Counted from the first letter of the stretch, positions 18,902-27,560 are shown. The stretch is DNA of 64,000 nt from Robiginitomaculum antarcticum DSM 21748 (GCF_000365025.1 NZ_KB823013.1:248001-312000), one strand, 5' to 3'. Program-made: numbers and translations. Notes: generated by a model not told the origin, from the sequence alone.

Positions 18902-19641
18902 TCGCCATAAGCGACTTTGACTAAATACAAGCCGTCCGGCGGCGCAACAGGGCCGCAGGCCGTACGGTCTTTGGCCGCGAGCGCTTTGCCCACTTGGCGC
19001 GCAGGCCATTTTCCGCGCCCCACCTCGTTCAATGTCCCGACGATAGAGCGCACCTGCTTATGCAAAAAACTGCGCGCTTTGACGGTGATGTGAACCTCGT
19101 CCACAACCCGCAAAACGGTGATCTTATCCAAAGTCTTTTCAGGGCTTTTGGCCTGACATTGCCCGTCGCGAAATGTCGTAAAGTCATGCGGCCCGACCAG
19201 CGCTTGCGCTGCTTCGTGCATAATGTCAGCGTCGACCTTATACGGCACCCGCCAGACCCGCCCCGCCTCAAGTGCCAGATGCGGGCGACGCGGGCAAATG
19301 CGGTAGAGATACTCACGCGCTGTGGCGTCAAAGCGCGCATGAAAGTCATCATCTACCGCGCGGGCATTCAGTACTGCGATGGGGTGATCACCTAGGTGAT
19401 AATTCAGCGCATCACGCAGCTTATCCGCGCGCATCTCTTTGGGCCAATCAATATGGGCAATTTGCGCCAATGCGTGAACGCCGGCATCCGTGCGGCCGGA
19501 GCCATAAAGATCCACCGCTTTGCCAGCAATTTTCGTAGCGGCCGTTTCGATTGCGCCCTGAACAGTGGCCAGACCCTCTTGGCGTTGCCAGCCAAAATAA
19601 GGCCCGCCATCATATTCAATCGTGAGGGCATAGCGCGGCAT
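18898..19641 (-). CDS. truA: tRNA pseudouridine(38-40) synthase TruA
   Basis: The 247-residue enzyme starts [20 protein letters not shown]. The catalytic Asp is in [17 protein letters not shown] (residues 47-63). It converts uridines 38-40 of the tRNA anticodon arm to pseudouridine. The order def-fmt-unknown-truA on this strand is common in alphaproteobacteria and suggests one transcript for translation-related genes. Confidence 0.96.
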   Translation of the reverse strand: MPRYALTIEYDGGPYFGWQRQEGLATVQGAIETAATKIAGKAVDLYGSGRTDAGVHALAQIAHIDWPKEMRADKLRDALNYHLGDHPIAVLNARAVDDDFHARFDATAREYLYRICPRRPHLALEAGRVWRVPYKVDADIMHEAAQALVGPHDFTTFRDGQCQAKSPEKTLDKITVLRVVDEVHITVKARSFLHKQVRSIVGTLNEVGRGKWPARQVGKALAAKDRTACGPVAPPDGLYLVKVAYGD

Positions 19642-19649
19642 TAGGGCGT

Positions 19650-20165
19650 TCAGGTGATATTAAGACGGTCTAGCGCCTCGCCAAGCTCCGCGTGCATTTC
19701 CCATTTGCTCTCTTCATCATGATACTCGGCCAGCGCTTGTGTCCACGACAAATCATCATCATTTTCAATCGGCAGGTAGAGCTGCTGAGCGATTTTGCGG
19801 CCCAGATTGCCGTAATGCATATTGGCCGGTCCGGCCTCTTCCCAGCCGGCGGCTTCAGACAGCTCGGTTGCCGATAATTTGCGATCGGGCGCTGCGCGGT
19901 GAGCCACCAGCATTAAGCGCTCATGCGCGCCCAGTGACAGCGCCTCCAGCGCTTCGGCGTAATCATCAACCGTGCCGATATGCGGCGCGCGGCGCGCTTC
20001 ATTGCGGGCTTTGTTTTTATCATCCACCCAGGCTTTGGCCGCCGTCAGTCCCTCTTCTATCGATTCCACCTCGCCGCGATATTTGTCAGGATAGATCATA
20101 AACCCCGTATTATTGGCGATGATGCGATGTCCACGATATTCGATGTCTTCACGGTCTTTGGCCAT
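19650..20165 (-). CDS. Hypothetical protein between fmt and truA
   Basis: This soluble, acidic 171-residue protein is not one I can name. An N-terminal part ([20 protein letters not shown], then a helical [15 protein letters not shown]) is followed by a helix-turn-helix-like segment, [15 protein letters not shown], and then [14 protein letters not shown]. Similar helical segments occur in nuclease-associated and HNH-linked proteins, but that is weak. It lies 8 bases after fmt and 8 bases before truA and is clearly part of that operon. Confidence 0.75.
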   Translation of the reverse strand: MAKDREDIEYRGHRIIANNTGFMIYPDKYRGEVESIEEGLTAAKAWVDDKNKARNEARRAPHIGTVDDYAEALEALSLGAHERLMLVAHRAAPDRKLSATELSEAAGWEEAGPANMHYGNLGRKIAQQLYLPIENDDDLSWTQALAEYHDEESKWEMHAELGEALDRLNIT

Positions 20166-20173
20166 TATGCCTC

Positions 20174-21091
20174 CTAATTCAGTTGTGTTCCAACGGGCAG
20201 GTCGTGGCCTCGCAGGAAATCCTCTGCGCTCATAGCGCTTTTTCCGGCAGGTTGCACGGATATCAATCTCAATGCGCCAGACCCGCAGGCAATTGTCAAA
20301 TCATCATCTATGATTTCTCCGGCTTTTCCATTTCCGGTGATCGCTGCGGCGCGGTGGATCTTAACGCGCTTGCCTGCCATTTCGCACCACGCGCCGGGAA
20401 ATGGCGACAAGCCGCGAATATGACAGTCCAGATATTGCGCGTCCTGTGTCCAGTCAATTCGCGCCTCGGCTTTATCAATTTTATGCGCGTAAATGGGCTC
20501 GCCGGTTTGCGCAGTTGCGGTAAGTCCGCCGCGTTCCAGCGCGGCTAATACAGGTGGCCAAAGCTGCGCGCCGGTCTGGGACAGGCGCTGGCTTAGACTG
20601 GCTGCCGTATCATCGCTGCGGATTGTCTCGCTCGCGCTCATCACGATATCGCCCGTATCCAGACCCGCCGACATTTGCATGATTTGCGCGGCCGTTACGC
20701 AGTCCCCCGCCATAATCGCGCGCTGCACCGGCGCGGCGCCGCGCCAGCGCGGCAAGGCGCTACCATGCAGGTTTAAACAGCCTTCGCGCGGCGCGGCCAA
20801 GGCCCGCTTGGGCAGGATTTGGCCGTAAGCCACCACGCAGGCCACATCCGCGCCCAGCGTTTCAAGTCCGTCAATGACAGATGATTTGCGGAAGCTCTCC
20901 GGCGTGCGGACGGGCAAGCCCATTAGCTCTGCAAATTGGTGTACAGGGGATTTAGTCAGGCTCTGTCCGCGGCCTGATTTTCTCGGCGGCTGGGTATAGA
21001 CACAGACGACCTCATGACCGGCAGATAGAATCTCTGAAAGTGACGGCACAGCAAAAGCCGGCGTGCCCATAAATACGACCTTAAGGCTCAT
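20174..21091 (-). CDS. fmt: Methionyl-tRNA formyltransferase
   Basis: The 305-residue enzyme formylates initiator Met-tRNA using 10-formyl-tetrahydrofolate. The N-terminal Rossmann domain starts MSLKVVFMGTPAFAVPSL. The active-site Asn and His are in LNLHGSALPRWRGAAPVQ, and the Asp in SAGLDTGDIV. The usual H-A-S is H-G-S here, a minor change. It lies nine bases downstream of def, the enzyme that later removes the formyl group. Confidence 0.96.
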   Translation of the reverse strand: MSLKVVFMGTPAFAVPSLSEILSAGHEVVCVYTQPPRKSGRGQSLTKSPVHQFAELMGLPVRTPESFRKSSVIDGLETLGADVACVVAYGQILPKRALAAPREGCLNLHGSALPRWRGAAPVQRAIMAGDCVTAAQIMQMSAGLDTGDIVMSASETIRSDDTAASLSQRLSQTGAQLWPPVLAALERGGLTATAQTGEPIYAHKIDKAEARIDWTQDAQYLDCHIRGLSPFPGAWCEMAGKRVKIHRAAAITGNGKAGEIIDDDLTIACGSGALRLISVQPAGKSAMSAEDFLRGHDLPVGTQLN

Positions 21092-21100
21092 AGGATGGGT

Positions 21101-21619
21101 CTAACCCGCCTCTTTCAATTTCGCGACTTTGCGCACTTTGCGCAGGGCCTGCTCGCGTTTCAAGCGCGACAGATAATCAATGAACAAGACCCCGTTTAGG
21201 TGATCCATTTCATGCTGGATACAGACGGCATAAAGCCCTTCGGCCCATTCCGTGACGCGGTCACCTTTGTAATCCAGATAAGTCAGCTTGACCCGCTCAG
21301 GACGGTCAATGGTATTAAAATATTCCGGCACGGACAGGCAGCCCTCTTCATAGGGCTTTAAATCTTTAACGGTTTCCAGAATTTCAGGGTTTATAAAATA
21401 TTGCGGATTGCGCGGCGCGCCGGCCTCGGCAATATCCATCACGATCAACTGCTGCGGCACGCCGACCTGTATAGCGGCAAGTCCAATGCCGGGCGCGTCA
21501 TACATCGTCTCAAGCATATTATCCATGAGTTTGCGCGTCTCGTCCGTAACGGTTTTGACGGGATCGGAGATCTGCTTCAAACGCGGGTCGGGCGCGATTA
21601 ATATAGGTAAAATAGCCAT
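21101..21619 (-). CDS. def: Peptide deformylase
   Basis: The protein has 172 residues from the ATG at 21619 ([18 protein letters not shown]). Three codons upstream there is another ATG, but the shorter start matches the family. All three motifs are intact: [18 protein letters not shown] and QHEMDHLNG, giving the metal ligands Cys and two His and the catalytic Glu. It is the first gene of the def-fmt-unknown-truA operon. Confidence 0.96.
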   Translation of the reverse strand: MAILPILIAPDPRLKQISDPVKTVTDETRKLMDNMLETMYDAPGIGLAAIQVGVPQQLIVMDIAEAGAPRNPQYFINPEILETVKDLKPYEEGCLSVPEYFNTIDRPERVKLTYLDYKGDRVTEWAEGLYAVCIQHEMDHLNGVLFIDYLSRLKREQALRKVRKVAKLKEAG

Positions 21620-21688
21620 AAATGGCATGTAAGCGCGATAGGGCCACGGGTCAAGATTAACGGCTGTTTTGAGGGCGCTATGCCTGCA

Positions 21689-22924
21689 TCAACTTCGCCG
21701 TAAGGCAAATAAAGGATCAAGCATCCATTCAAGCAGGCTTCGCTCGTCAATAATGAGGTCGCCCTGCAATGTCATACCCGTTTTTAAAGCGATTTCTTCC
21801 CCGTATGCTGTGACAGTATCTTTATCCAAACCTACGGTTACGCGGTATACGGCTTGCTCAAATGCAATAGGCGCATCAAGTTCTCCCGGGCGAAAGGGCG
21901 AGGCTGAAATCGCGATAACATATCCGCGCTGCACACCAAACTTTTGATAAGGGAAGGCATCAATCAAAAGATTGACATTTTGCCCCGGCTCCAGAAATCC
22001 AGCCGCGCGCGACGGGGCCAATAGGGTCGCCACGAGCAGCGTATCATCGGGAATAATAACCATAACCGGAATTGACGGATTCAAATTTTGGCCCGCCGTA
22101 CCTTGGACGGACGATATGGTTCCATTTATCGGACTGCTGACAACATAGCTTTGACTGGCCTCAAGTGCGGTGCGGCCCTCTTCTGTTTGCGCAATTTGTA
22201 AATCGATTTGTGACCGTTCTTGATTTTGACGTTCATCTAAGCCTTGCACAGCATTTTCGAGGTCTCTCTTCGCACCGGCGCGTAAATTAATTTGCTGCTC
22301 AATCGTTTTGACCTGAATTTTTTGATCCGTCGCAGCGCGTTTTGTACGTTCAAACTGAATGGAGGATATAACGCCTTTTTCCGCCGCAGGGCGGAGCTTT
22401 TCAACTTCGGCTTCGGCCTGATCCAAGGCATCATTTTGCAAAGTTTTTCTATCTTCAAAGTCGAGTAGCTCTTGGCGTGCTGTTTGGATTTGTGAGCGCA
22501 GCCGAAACCGCTCATCATCATAGCGTCTGTTCACGCTCATTTTCTGCGCCTGTAAATCGGAAATACGCCGATCCGCACTGTCCAATCTGCGCTGGGTCAC
22601 CATGCCCCCCGCGCCTTCTAAATCTGTCTGACTCAAAAATAAGGTCTGTCCTGCAATCACGCGTTCACCGGCCGCGACATATACCGCTTCAATACGCCCG
22701 CCTTGCGGCGCGCGGATAGAGACGATCCCGCCCTCCGGCGCAATATAACCCGCAACAGTTTCTTTGCGCTTATATTCCGCGGAACTTAAAAACCCGACCA
22801 TGATGAGAGCCAGCACGAGCAGAACAGCCGTCATAATATAAAATGAGACCGGCTGCACGAGGATCACCTCGCCGTGAAGCTTGCGGCGTTTATAATCGAG
22901 GGATTCTTGGCGGAAAAGGGTCAT
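21689..22924 (-). CDS. HlyD-family periplasmic adaptor of a peptide exporter (CvaA-like)
   Basis: From the ATG at 22924 the protein has 411 residues: a short cytoplasmic N terminus (MTLFRQESLDYKRRKLHGEV), one membrane helix (about 25-48), a lipoyl-like half (APEGGIVSIRAPQGGRIEAV), a long alpha-helical hairpin (about 110-250) and the returning lipoyl/beta-barrel part. This matches membrane fusion proteins that link an inner-membrane exporter to TolC. It lies downstream of the double-glycine peptide gene on the same strand, with a hairpin between them. The partner ABC gene is divergent, 600 bases away. No tolC is present in the window; a housekeeping copy is expected elsewhere. Confidence 0.88.
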   Translation of the reverse strand: MTLFRQESLDYKRRKLHGEVILVQPVSFYIMTAVLLVLALIMVGFLSSAEYKRKETVAGYIAPEGGIVSIRAPQGGRIEAVYVAAGERVIAGQTLFLSQTDLEGAGGMVTQRRLDSADRRISDLQAQKMSVNRRYDDERFRLRSQIQTARQELLDFEDRKTLQNDALDQAEAEVEKLRPAAEKGVISSIQFERTKRAATDQKIQVKTIEQQINLRAGAKRDLENAVQGLDERQNQERSQIDLQIAQTEEGRTALEASQSYVVSSPINGTISSVQGTAGQNLNPSIPVMVIIPDDTLLVATLLAPSRAAGFLEPGQNVNLLIDAFPYQKFGVQRGYVIAISASPFRPGELDAPIAFEQAVYRVTVGLDKDTVTAYGEEIALKTGMTLQGDLIIDERSLLEWMLDPLFALRRS

Positions 22925-23006
22925 GTAATGACTTTTGAGACCATACAATTATTATCAATTACAACGATATCCAATTGGAATACGCTTTCATGACGTTTTG
23001 TTTTTA

Positions 23007-23030
23007 GGACAGCGGAGTGCTCCGCTGTCC
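23007..23030. terminator. Hairpin between precursor peptide gene and hlyD
   Basis: GGACAGCGGAG and CTCCGCTGTCC form a perfect 11-bp stem with a two-base loop. T-rich sequence follows on the plus strand, while the minus strand has an A-rich exit. For the peptide-hlyD transcript (minus strand) it would act as a partial terminator or RNA-stabilising element that lets the peptide be made in excess over the adaptor. This function is inference. Confidence 0.55.
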
Positions 23031-23069
23031 ATTTTATCATTTTTATTTAATTACGGTTCTTGCCTTATC

Positions 23070-23261
23070 TTATCGACTATCCGGATCCTCAGGCGCTTCT
23101 TCATATGTACCCTCTGTCGGGGGAACATAATCGGTAGTAGCAGAGGGGGGCGGATCTCCGTGGGTAGCAAACGGACTATGATCACATGGCTCATGATCTT
23201 CAGCAGGGCAATGCCCTCCACTCACCATTTCCATTTCCATATTGTTGAGTTGTCTTAACAC
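23070..23261 (-). CDS. Double-glycine-leader precursor peptide, probable substrate of the C39 exporter
   Basis: The 63-residue peptide starts at GTG 23261 with AAGGAGAG well placed upstream; an overlapping ATG is followed at once by a stop. The first 16 residues, MLRQLNNMEMEMVSGG, have the form of a double-glycine leader and resemble that of microcin V (L-x-x-x-E-x-x-x-V-S-G-G). Cleavage after Gly-Gly by a C39 peptidase would release 47 residues. The mature part begins with a His/Cys cluster HCPAEDHEPCDH, contains PPP and PP runs and ends in an acidic tail EEAPEDPDSR. I count 12 acidic residues, one Arg, four His, two Cys and ten Pro, so it is strongly anionic. It lies between the adaptor and exporter genes. 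The role (toxin, metal binder or signal) is unknown. Confidence 0.75.
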   Translation of the reverse strand: MLRQLNNMEMEMVSGGHCPAEDHEPCDHSPFATHGDPPPSATTDYVPPTEGTYEEAPEDPDSR

Positions 23262-23277
23262 ATTCTCTCCTTTTCAT

Positions 23278-23306
23278 ATTGTGATGGAAAACGCGTGGCG
23301 TGTCAA
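23278..23306 (-). promoter_or_regulatory. Sigma70-like promoter of the precursor peptide gene
   Basis: On the minus strand, TTGACA (plus 23301-23306) is a perfect -35 box. It is followed after 17 bases by CACAAT (plus 23278-23283), a four-of-six -10 box. Transcription would start just before the AAGGAGAG ribosome site, giving a very short leader. Confidence 0.55.
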
Positions 23307-23307
23307 A

Positions 23308-23350
23308 ACACGGCCAAACCCGCTCCACCGGATTGGAGGGTTTGCCGTGT
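23308..23350. other. Long imperfect hairpin upstream of the peptide promoter
   Basis: Arms at 23308-23327 and 23334-23350 (ACACGGC...CTCCA and TGGAG...GCCGTGT) pair with only two bulged bases around a six-base loop. On the minus strand it is followed by TTTT just before the -35 box. It may terminate incoming transcription, thereby insulating the peptide gene, or be a protein-binding site between the divergent units. Confidence 0.5.
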
Positions 23351-23465
23351 CGATCTGACCTTATCTTAAAGGTAAGATGAAGACATCAACATGCCCTACA
23401 GCCCATAAAAGACATAAATTAAATTCAGAGTCCAGAATAAAAGTGTAATTATACTATTGCAACCT

Positions 23466-23486
23466 ATGAATGATTATCTCATTCAT
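23466..23486. promoter_or_regulatory. 8-5-8 palindrome upstream of the ABC exporter gene
   Basis: ATGAATGA and TCATTCAT are a perfect inverted repeat separated by TTATC, 50 bases before the exporter start. A possible -35 box TTGCAA lies just upstream at 23457. It has the size of a dimeric repressor site. The regulator is not identifiable. Confidence 0.45.
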
Positions 23487-23535
23487 TATATCAGGGGGCT
23501 ATGGATAGCCTCCGAGATTATATCTAGGGGGCTTA

Positions 23536-25701
23536 GTGAACACCTCACCTCGCACCTCGGCAAATCTGCCCGCAGGTGTTAATAAAATCAACTTGTTCCG
23601 CTGGAATAAGCTTCCCGTTATTCTCCAAGCCGAAGCGGCGGAATGCGGTTTGGCCTGTCTGGCGATGATCGCCAATTATCACGGCTATCAAACTAGCCTG
23701 CATGAGCTGCGCCGCAAATTCACCGTCTCACAAAAAGGAACAGACCTGCGCAGCATTGCCGCCGCGGCCGATCGGCTGGGTTTGTCCAGCCGCGGACTGC
23801 GTCTTGAGCTCGAAGACTTAAACCAGCTCAAACTCCCCTGTATTTTGCATTGGGGATTAAACCACTTCGTCGTTTTGAAAAAAGTGGGCCGGCGGTCAAT
23901 CCTCATTCATGATCCGGCGCGCGGAAAACGCAAAGTCAGCCTTCCCGAAGTCTCCAAGCATTTCACCGGCGTCGCTCTCGAGCTTACCCCAACGCCGGAC
24001 TTTGCTAAAAAAGAAGACAAAGAGCGCGTCCGGATTTGGGACTTATGGTCAAAGATGAAGGGGTTCATCCCCGTCATTATTCAGATCATTGTGATTACGG
24101 TGGTTCTACAAATCTTCGCCATACTCTCCCCTCTCATCAACCAATTGGTTGTCGACGAAGCCATAGCCAAAGGAGACGCCAATTTTCTGAAAGTTATTAT
24201 TTTAGGCTTCGCGCTATTGCTGCTTATCCAAACCGCCATCGGGGTTTTGCGATCCTATATTACAATGTATTTCGGCACGCTTCTCAATTTTCAAATGCGC
24301 TCTAACATGCTGCGTCATGTTATGCGGCTGGAGGCCGAGTTTTTTGAAAAACGCCATATCGGGGATATTCTCTCGCGTATGGGCTCGCTTAAACCCGTAC
24401 AGGATCTGTTTACAGGGGCATTTATTAAAATCTTACTCGACGGGATAATGTCGGTCGTCACATTTTTCGTAATGTTTTTATATTCCCCTATGCTGGCGGG
24501 CGTGGTCTGCGGCGTGATTGTATTATCATTTCTGACACGGTTAGCCAGTTTCCCTTATGTCATCCGGCTCACCGAGGAAAAGATCCAAAAAGACGCCGAT
24601 CTCCAAACCATCTTACTCGAAACCATACGCGGCGCGCGGGCCATTAAAATCTTTGGGCGGGAGCAGGAACGCCATGCCTTTTGGCAAAATAGCTATGCCG
24701 ACAGCATTAATGTCGGACTTCGCCTACAGAGATTTGGTATTTGGGCCGGGTCAAGCAGCGGTATTCTATTCGGTTTGTTAGAACTTGCAATTTATTATTT
24801 AGGCGCGATGTTGGTGATTAACCAAGAGTTGACCCTGGGTATGTTTTTTGCGTTCCAAGCTTATCGCGGTCAATTTACGGGGCGGGTAAACTCGCTCATC
24901 GGTCTGTTCTTTTCTTTTAAAACCGTTGGCCTGCATTTAGAGCGTCTCGCTGATATTATTTATTCGGAGCCGGAAAAGGGCATTAATGCTCCTCTGCTGG
25001 CAGGCCGCGACCTCACCGGAGAAATTTCTATTGATGATGTGAGTTTTAGATATGGTGACAGTGAACCCTGGGTCTTTGAAAATGTATCTTTCAAAATCAA
25101 TCCCGGTGACCGCATTGCCCTGATCGGGCCGTCCGGCGGCGGCAAAACAACCATGCTCAAACTCATGATCGGGCTGCATAATCCGGTCAATGGCGAAATC
25201 CTTTATGACGGGCGTTCGCTGTCATCGACAGGCGTTCGTGCCATTAGAAATCAAATTGGCGTCGTTATGCAGGATGACCGCCTGCTATCGGGGTCACTTT
25301 ATGACAATATTAGTTTTTTTGATCCTGATATAGATATGGAGCGCGTTGAGGACTGCGCCAAGCTCGCTCAAGTGCACACCGACATTATGAATATGCCGAT
25401 GGGATATCAAAGCCTGATAGGCGATATGGGATCGATTTTATCCGGCGGACAGAAACAGCGCGTCTTGATTGCACGGGCCTTTTACAGTCAACCCAAAATA
25501 TTGTTCTTGGATGAAGGCACGGCAAATCTTGATGGCGAAACTGAAACGCTATTGACGGACTACCTTATAACTTTGCCTATCACGCAAGTTATCGTTGCCC
25601 ATCGCGACGCCGCCATAAAAGCCTGCACCCGAATCTTTCATGTGAGCGACGGGGCGATCACTGAAATCACCCCCGATACATCCCTTGATACTCCGCAATA
25701 G
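23536..25701 (+). CDS. Peptidase-containing ABC exporter (C39 peptidase, CvaB/LagD type)
   Basis: The 721-residue protein starts at GTG 23536 behind AGGGGG. Residues about 25-165 form a C39 cysteine peptidase with all active residues: Q31 and C37 in QAEAAECGLACLA, H110 in GLNHFVV, and D126 in HDPARG. About six membrane helices lie between 175 and 445. The nucleotide-binding domain has Walker A GPSGGGKT (531-538), signature LSGGQ (635-639), Walker B ILFLDE (655-660) and switch His 689. Such proteins cut double-glycine leaders and export the mature peptide through an HlyD partner and TolC. The intact triad distinguishes it from degenerate C39-like domains of RTX exporters. The precursor and adaptor genes are divergent from it. 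Confidence 0.93.
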   Translation: MNTSPRTSANLPAGVNKINLFRWNKLPVILQAEAAECGLACLAMIANYHGYQTSLHELRRKFTVSQKGTDLRSIAAAADRLGLSSRGLRLELEDLNQLKLPCILHWGLNHFVVLKKVGRRSILIHDPARGKRKVSLPEVSKHFTGVALELTPTPDFAKKEDKERVRIWDLWSKMKGFIPVIIQIIVITVVLQIFAILSPLINQLVVDEAIAKGDANFLKVIILGFALLLLIQTAIGVLRSYITMYFGTLLNFQMRSNMLRHVMRLEAEFFEKRHIGDILSRMGSLKPVQDLFTGAFIKILLDGIMSVVTFFVMFLYSPMLAGVVCGVIVLSFLTRLASFPYVIRLTEEKIQKDADLQTILLETIRGARAIKIFGREQERHAFWQNSYADSINVGLRLQRFGIWAGSSSGILFGLLELAIYYLGAMLVINQELTLGMFFAFQAYRGQFTGRVNSLIGLFFSFKTVGLHLERLADIIYSEPEKGINAPLLAGRDLTGEISIDDVSFRYGDSEPWVFENVSFKINPGDRIALIGPSGGGKTTMLKLMIGLHNPVNGEILYDGRSLSSTGVRAIRNQIGVVMQDDRLLSGSLYDNISFFDPDIDMERVEDCAKLAQVHTDIMNMPMGYQSLIGDMGSILSGGQKQRVLIARAFYSQPKILFLDEGTANLDGETETLLTDYLITLPITQVIVAHRDAAIKACTRIFHVSDGAITEITPDTSLDTPQ

Positions 25702-25716
25702 GATTCAGACGTAAAA

Positions 25717-25749
25717 AACCCCGCGCGGGCTGATGCCTGCGCGGGGGTT
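25717..25749 (-). terminator. Rho-independent terminator of the phasin-like gene
   Basis: AACCCC-GCGC pairs with GCGC-G-GGGGTT (one bulge) around a 12-base loop, and on the minus strand the stem is followed by six T. It lies 26 bases past the phasin-like stop codon. It may also slow transcripts from the exporter gene on the plus strand. Confidence 0.75.
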
Positions 25750-25774
25750 CAAGCCGTATGTAACCGGGGGAGGA

Positions 25775-26647
25775 TTACAATACGCTTAGCTTGCCTTCCT
25801 GCTTGGCCAGCAGGTAGTAAAATGTTGGACGTTTCTTCATGTGGTCGTCTTTCATCATCTCGCAGATTGAAACGACTTTGGCGTCCAGCGCCTCGGGTGT
25901 GCCTGTTACGCCAAGCTTTTTGATGAGCCAGCTATCGCGAACCGTGTCACGTTCTTTATCGTCAGAACAGGCCACATAAGTGCCGTCTTGGCTTTGCAGA
26001 GCAATACCCAAATGCGCAACGATGGCTTTGATGTTCGCTTCGGTGACATTTGCGTCATAACGCTGAGCATCTTCCCAATAGGCGATGTGCGCGGCAGGCG
26101 CTTTGGTTTTGGTCTCGGCATCTACAGCAGGCGAGGCCGCTTTAGGAGCCGCCGTCTTCGGGGCCGCCGCTTTGGTCGTTTTCTTAGCTTTAGCCGGAGC
26201 CGCTTTAACAGCCGCTTTCGCTTTCTTGACCGTTGTTTTCGCTTTAACCTTAGCTTTTTTCGGCATGGTTTTCAGCTTTTTCTCAAGCGCGGCCTTCTCA
26301 GTTTCGAGGGTCTCAAGCTTGCTCTTCGGCGTATAGGTTTTCGGCAATGCGTTTTTCACGGTCTTGCCAGCATCTTTAATCGCTTTGCCAGCATCGGCAG
26401 CCGTTTCAGAAACTTCCGCTTTGGCTTTGCCGAACAGCTCAAGTCCAGCCGTTTCGACGTCTTCGCCTTTTGTGACAAGGCTTTCGAAAAAAGCTTTGCG
26501 GGAGGCGCGGACCCTGGAAATGCCTGATTTAACGCCTTGATAAGCGGCAACATTCAGGCCGACATAGGCCAGCGCGGTTTTGCGGGCAACGCCGCGCGTG
26601 GTTGAAAATGTGTCCGCTGTGCGGGATTTCAGTGTAGTCGTAGCCAT
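25775..26647 (-). CDS. Phasin-like protein with Lys/Ala-rich linker and C-terminal DUF2853
   Basis: The 290-residue protein is preceded by GGAGG. The N-terminal part (about 20-100) contains FESLVTKGEDVETAGLELFG, like poly-hydroxyalkanoate granule-associated proteins. A long basic linker rich in Lys, Ala and Pro (about 110-190, repeated KAK and AAPK units) resembles histone H1-like tails. The last 100 residues match DUF2853 (VAHLGIALQSQDGTYVACS, then TFYYLLAKQEGKLSVL). The fusion suggests a protein that coats granules and binds DNA or nucleoid through its basic linker, as PhaF-type proteins do; this is inference. An acetoacetyl-CoA-forming thiolase gene elsewhere in the window is consistent with PHA metabolism. 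Confidence 0.7.
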   Translation of the reverse strand: MATTTLKSRTADTFSTTRGVARKTALAYVGLNVAAYQGVKSGISRVRASRKAFFESLVTKGEDVETAGLELFGKAKAEVSETAADAGKAIKDAGKTVKNALPKTYTPKSKLETLETEKAALEKKLKTMPKKAKVKAKTTVKKAKAAVKAAPAKAKKTTKAAAPKTAAPKAASPAVDAETKTKAPAAHIAYWEDAQRYDANVTEANIKAIVAHLGIALQSQDGTYVACSDDKERDTVRDSWLIKKLGVTGTPEALDAKVVSICEMMKDDHMKKRPTFYYLLAKQEGKLSVL

Positions 26648-26756
26648 AATGTAATCCTCCGTGGGATTTGGGGTGAGTCTTTATGGTCTCAACATAGGGG
26701 CCGTATTTAGAAAGCGCGCCCTAGATTTTTATAGCGCGTACAGTTTAAGTGAGCGA

Positions 26757-27560
26757 ATGAACAATCTGATACACCCCGACATAGATCCGGCGATCCATGC
26801 TGAAATCTTGAAGCGCTTAGTTTGTATTGAGCAGGGTCATGATGTCAAAATCATATGTGCAATTGAAAGCGGAAGCCGCGCGTGGGGCTTTCCTTCGCCC
26901 AACAGCGATTATGATACGCGGTTTATATATGTGCACCGCAAGGATTGGTATTTATCGCTCAATCCCGGGAGGGACGTCATCGAACTTCCGATTGATGCTG
27001 ATTATGACATTAATGGTTGGGATTTAAAGAAAGCCCTTGGTCTATTGTTGAAATCCAACCCCGTCATGCTGGAATGGCTTTCAAGTCCGATACGCTATAT
27101 CTGGCAATCGGAAGATTGCGCCAAACTCGTCACCTTCGCCAAAACCTTAGCCCACCGAAAAGCTTGCCTTCATCACTATGTAAGACTCGGGCAAAGCTGC
27201 TTTAAGGATAATATTTCTGGGCGGGATAAAGTTAAGCTCAAGAAATATTTTTATGCAATACGCCCCGCGCTCGCTATACATTGGCTGCGAGATTTCCCAG
27301 ACAAGGCGCCGCCCATGAATATTTTTGACATCATGGATAAAATTACGGTGCCTTCTGATATGAAGTCAGATTTGGATCACCTGCTCGCTTTAAAGCGCGC
27401 CGCAAAAGAAACCGGAATGGGGTGGCCAATTGCCTCAATCGATAATTATTGCGCGGCGCAATTTAAATGGGCGCAATCCTTTTTGAAAGACTACGACCCC
27501 ATCCATGTTGACCGTGAACAAGACGCCAATTTACTTTTCTTGAACATGATCCACACATAA
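26757..27560 (+). CDS. RlaP/YcgL-type predicted nucleotidyltransferase
   Basis: From the ATG at 26757 the protein has 267 residues. The polymerase-beta-like active site is IESGSRAWGFPSPNSDYDTR, with the Gly-Ser and two Asp that bind metal and nucleotide. Then come FIYVHRKDWYLSL and a helical C-terminal half. This is the PF10127 family, whose members are found beside RNA-ligase and repair genes, although here it stands alone. The biochemical role is not known. A clear terminator follows. Confidence 0.8.
   Translation: MNNLIHPDIDPAIHAEILKRLVCIEQGHDVKIICAIESGSRAWGFPSPNSDYDTRFIYVHRKDWYLSLNPGRDVIELPIDADYDINGWDLKKALGLLLKSNPVMLEWLSSPIRYIWQSEDCAKLVTFAKTLAHRKACLHHYVRLGQSCFKDNISGRDKVKLKKYFYAIRPALAIHWLRDFPDKAPPMNIFDIMDKITVPSDMKSDLDHLLALKRAAKETGMGWPIASIDNYCAAQFKWAQSFLKDYDPIHVDREQDANLLFLNMIHT

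Noticed and set aside
23377-23448. A 23-codon plus-strand frame before the exporter gene, starting MKTSTCPTAHKRHK
   Set aside because: It has only a weak ribosome site and no double-glycine leader, so it cannot be a second precursor on present evidence.
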